NCBI RefSeq assembly: GCF_004153545.1
Contig: NZ_SDVA01000002.1
Span: 62,001-126,000 of the forward strand
DNA: 64,000 nucleotides
Reading direction: 5' to 3'
From: Serinicoccus sediminis
GTDB taxonomy: Bacteria; Actinomycetota; Actinomycetes; Actinomycetales; Dermatophilaceae
Shown here: one piece after another, positions 63,420-64,000 of the stretch
Position numbering within the stretch: the stretch's first letter is position 1
Layout of the letters: every line of letters begins with the position of its first letter
Translations under genes and position numbers: made by a program
Notes under the pieces: model-generated
What the model was told of the DNA's origin: nothing
Database searches by the model: none
The model's input: only the letters and a program-made list of their open reading frames with translations

Positions 63420-64000
63420 CCGGCCTCTCCGTGACCACCCGGGACGCCACCGTCCGGTATGGCGCCACCCACGCCCTCGACGGCGTCACCCTCGACCTCG
63501 CGCCGGGACGCATCCACGGCCTGCTCGGCCGCAACGGCGCCGGGAAGACGACGCTGCTGTCGCTGCTCGCGAGCTTCCAGCGCCCCGACTCCGGCGCGGT
63601 CGCCCTCGCGGGGCGCGACCCCTTCGAGGACGCGACCCTCATGCAGGACACCTGCCTCATGCGGGCCACCGGGGACCTCGCCGCCGACCTCAAGGTCCGC
63701 GACATCCTGCGCCTGCACCAGACGGGCCGCCCGCGCTTCGACCAGGGCCTGGCCGATCACCTGCTCGACCGGTTCGACATCCCGCGACGTCGCAGCCTCG
63801 CCCGGCTCTCCCGCGGGCAGCAGTCGGTGGTCGCTGCGACCCTCGGCCTGGCGAGCAGGGCACCGCTCACCATGCTCGACGAGGTGCACCTCGGCATGGA
63901 CGCGCCCACACGGCAGGAGTTCACCGAAGCCCTGCTGGCGGACTTCGCCGAGCACCCGCGGACGATCATCGTCTCGAGCCACCTCATCCAGGAGATCGAG
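63416..64000 (+). CDS. ABC transporter ATPase, YtrB-like, runs off the right edge
   Basis: The frame is open from ATG 63416 (overlapping the GntR stop) to the window end, giving 195 residues. Walker A HGLLGRNGAGKTTLLSLLAS, signature LARLSRGQQSVVAATLGLA and Walker B-like LTMLDEVHLGMDA (DEV instead of DEP), with the switch His in VSSHLIQEIE near the edge. This is the ATPase of an export-type ABC transporter controlled by the GntR regulator; the permease is expected just outside. Confidence 0.88.
   Translation, partial: MTGLSVTTRDATVRYGATHALDGVTLDLAPGRIHGLLGRNGAGKTTLLSLLASFQRPDSGAVALAGRDPFEDATLMQDTCLMRATGDLAADLKVRDILRLHQTGRPRFDQGLADHLLDRFDIPRRRSLARLSRGQQSVVAATLGLASRAPLTMLDEVHLGMDAPTRQEFTEALLADFAEHPRTIIVSSHLIQEIE

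Overview
The window is very G+C-rich chromosomal DNA with gene-dense, mostly short-intergenic organisation. Many genes start at the mRNA 5' end (a TANNNT -10 hexamer only 6-8 bases before the start codon). It also holds mycothiol-type PIG-L hydrolase, DUF3072, DUF5701 and CE1758/CE1759-type LLM/FMN reductase genes. Together these point to an actinobacterium, most likely a Micrococcales member such as Intrasporangiaceae/Ornithinimicrobium-Serinicoccus-like; that placement is inference. No rRNA, tRNA, insertion sequence, prophage or CRISPR array was seen, and no gene-free stretch exceeds 300 bases.

Layout. 1-15.7 kb: housekeeping and metabolic genes (ScyD-like fragment, DUF5701, aldo/keto reductase, GH32, MalY-type lyase, matrixin-like protease, MFS and DASS transporters, saccharopine dehydrogenase-like enzyme, LiaF-like protein, acyl-CoA dehydrogenase, PIG-L deacetylase, acyl-CoA synthetase). 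15.7-17.3 kb: a LysR regulator divergent from a duplicated 30-residue peptide gene, each copy with the same operator, promoter and terminator layout. 17.3-21.1 kb: a second matrixin-like protease, a flavin reductase/LLM monooxygenase pair, a 29-codon ORF and a second LysR gene. 21.2-26.9 kb: ankyrin protein, CDF metal exporter, HEAT protein, AAA ATPase, SGNH hydrolase, HU, membrane protein. 26.9-37.6 kb: cobalamin block, with cobC, then a B12 riboswitch, then btuF-btuC-btuD-cobO-cobQ-cbiZ-cobD-cobU-cobT-cobS as one tightly overlapping operon (uptake, late synthesis and salvage; cobB is absent). 37.6-43.1 kb: phosphodiesterase, antibiotic-kinase homologue, aldo/keto reductase, photolyase, alanine dehydrogenase. 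43.2-46.6 kb: accessory islet with a Doc toxin-antitoxin pair and unknown genes. 46.6-53.7 kb: VOC proteins, DUF418, GNAT, and a RimK / retropepsin / M14-like trio. 53.7-59.7 kb: a candidate undescribed peptide system: a small single-pass membrane peptide precursor, a small two-TM protein, an M50-like intramembrane metalloprotease, an ABC ATPase and permease, then a NarL-type response regulator, a tiny secreted two-cysteine peptide and a polytopic histidine kinase. A 19-bp element is identical upstream of both the transporter operon and the tiny peptide gene. 59.8-62.8 kb: sulfur/siroheme operon (cysH, cysG-like, cbiX-like) behind a Cys-containing leader peptide. 63.0-64.0 kb: YtrA-like GntR regulator with a perfect operator palindrome and the start of its ABC ATPase.

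Above the gene level there are three repeated signals. A 22-bp tandem repeat occurs as exactly four units at three loci. A 32-bp tandem repeat occurs as exactly four units at two loci, with a stray unit inside cobQ. The octamer GGTATGCC/GGCATACC occurs about 37 times by hand count, in genes and between them and on both strands, whereas roughly two would be expected by base composition. It is nearly absent from the 43.2-46.6 kb islet.
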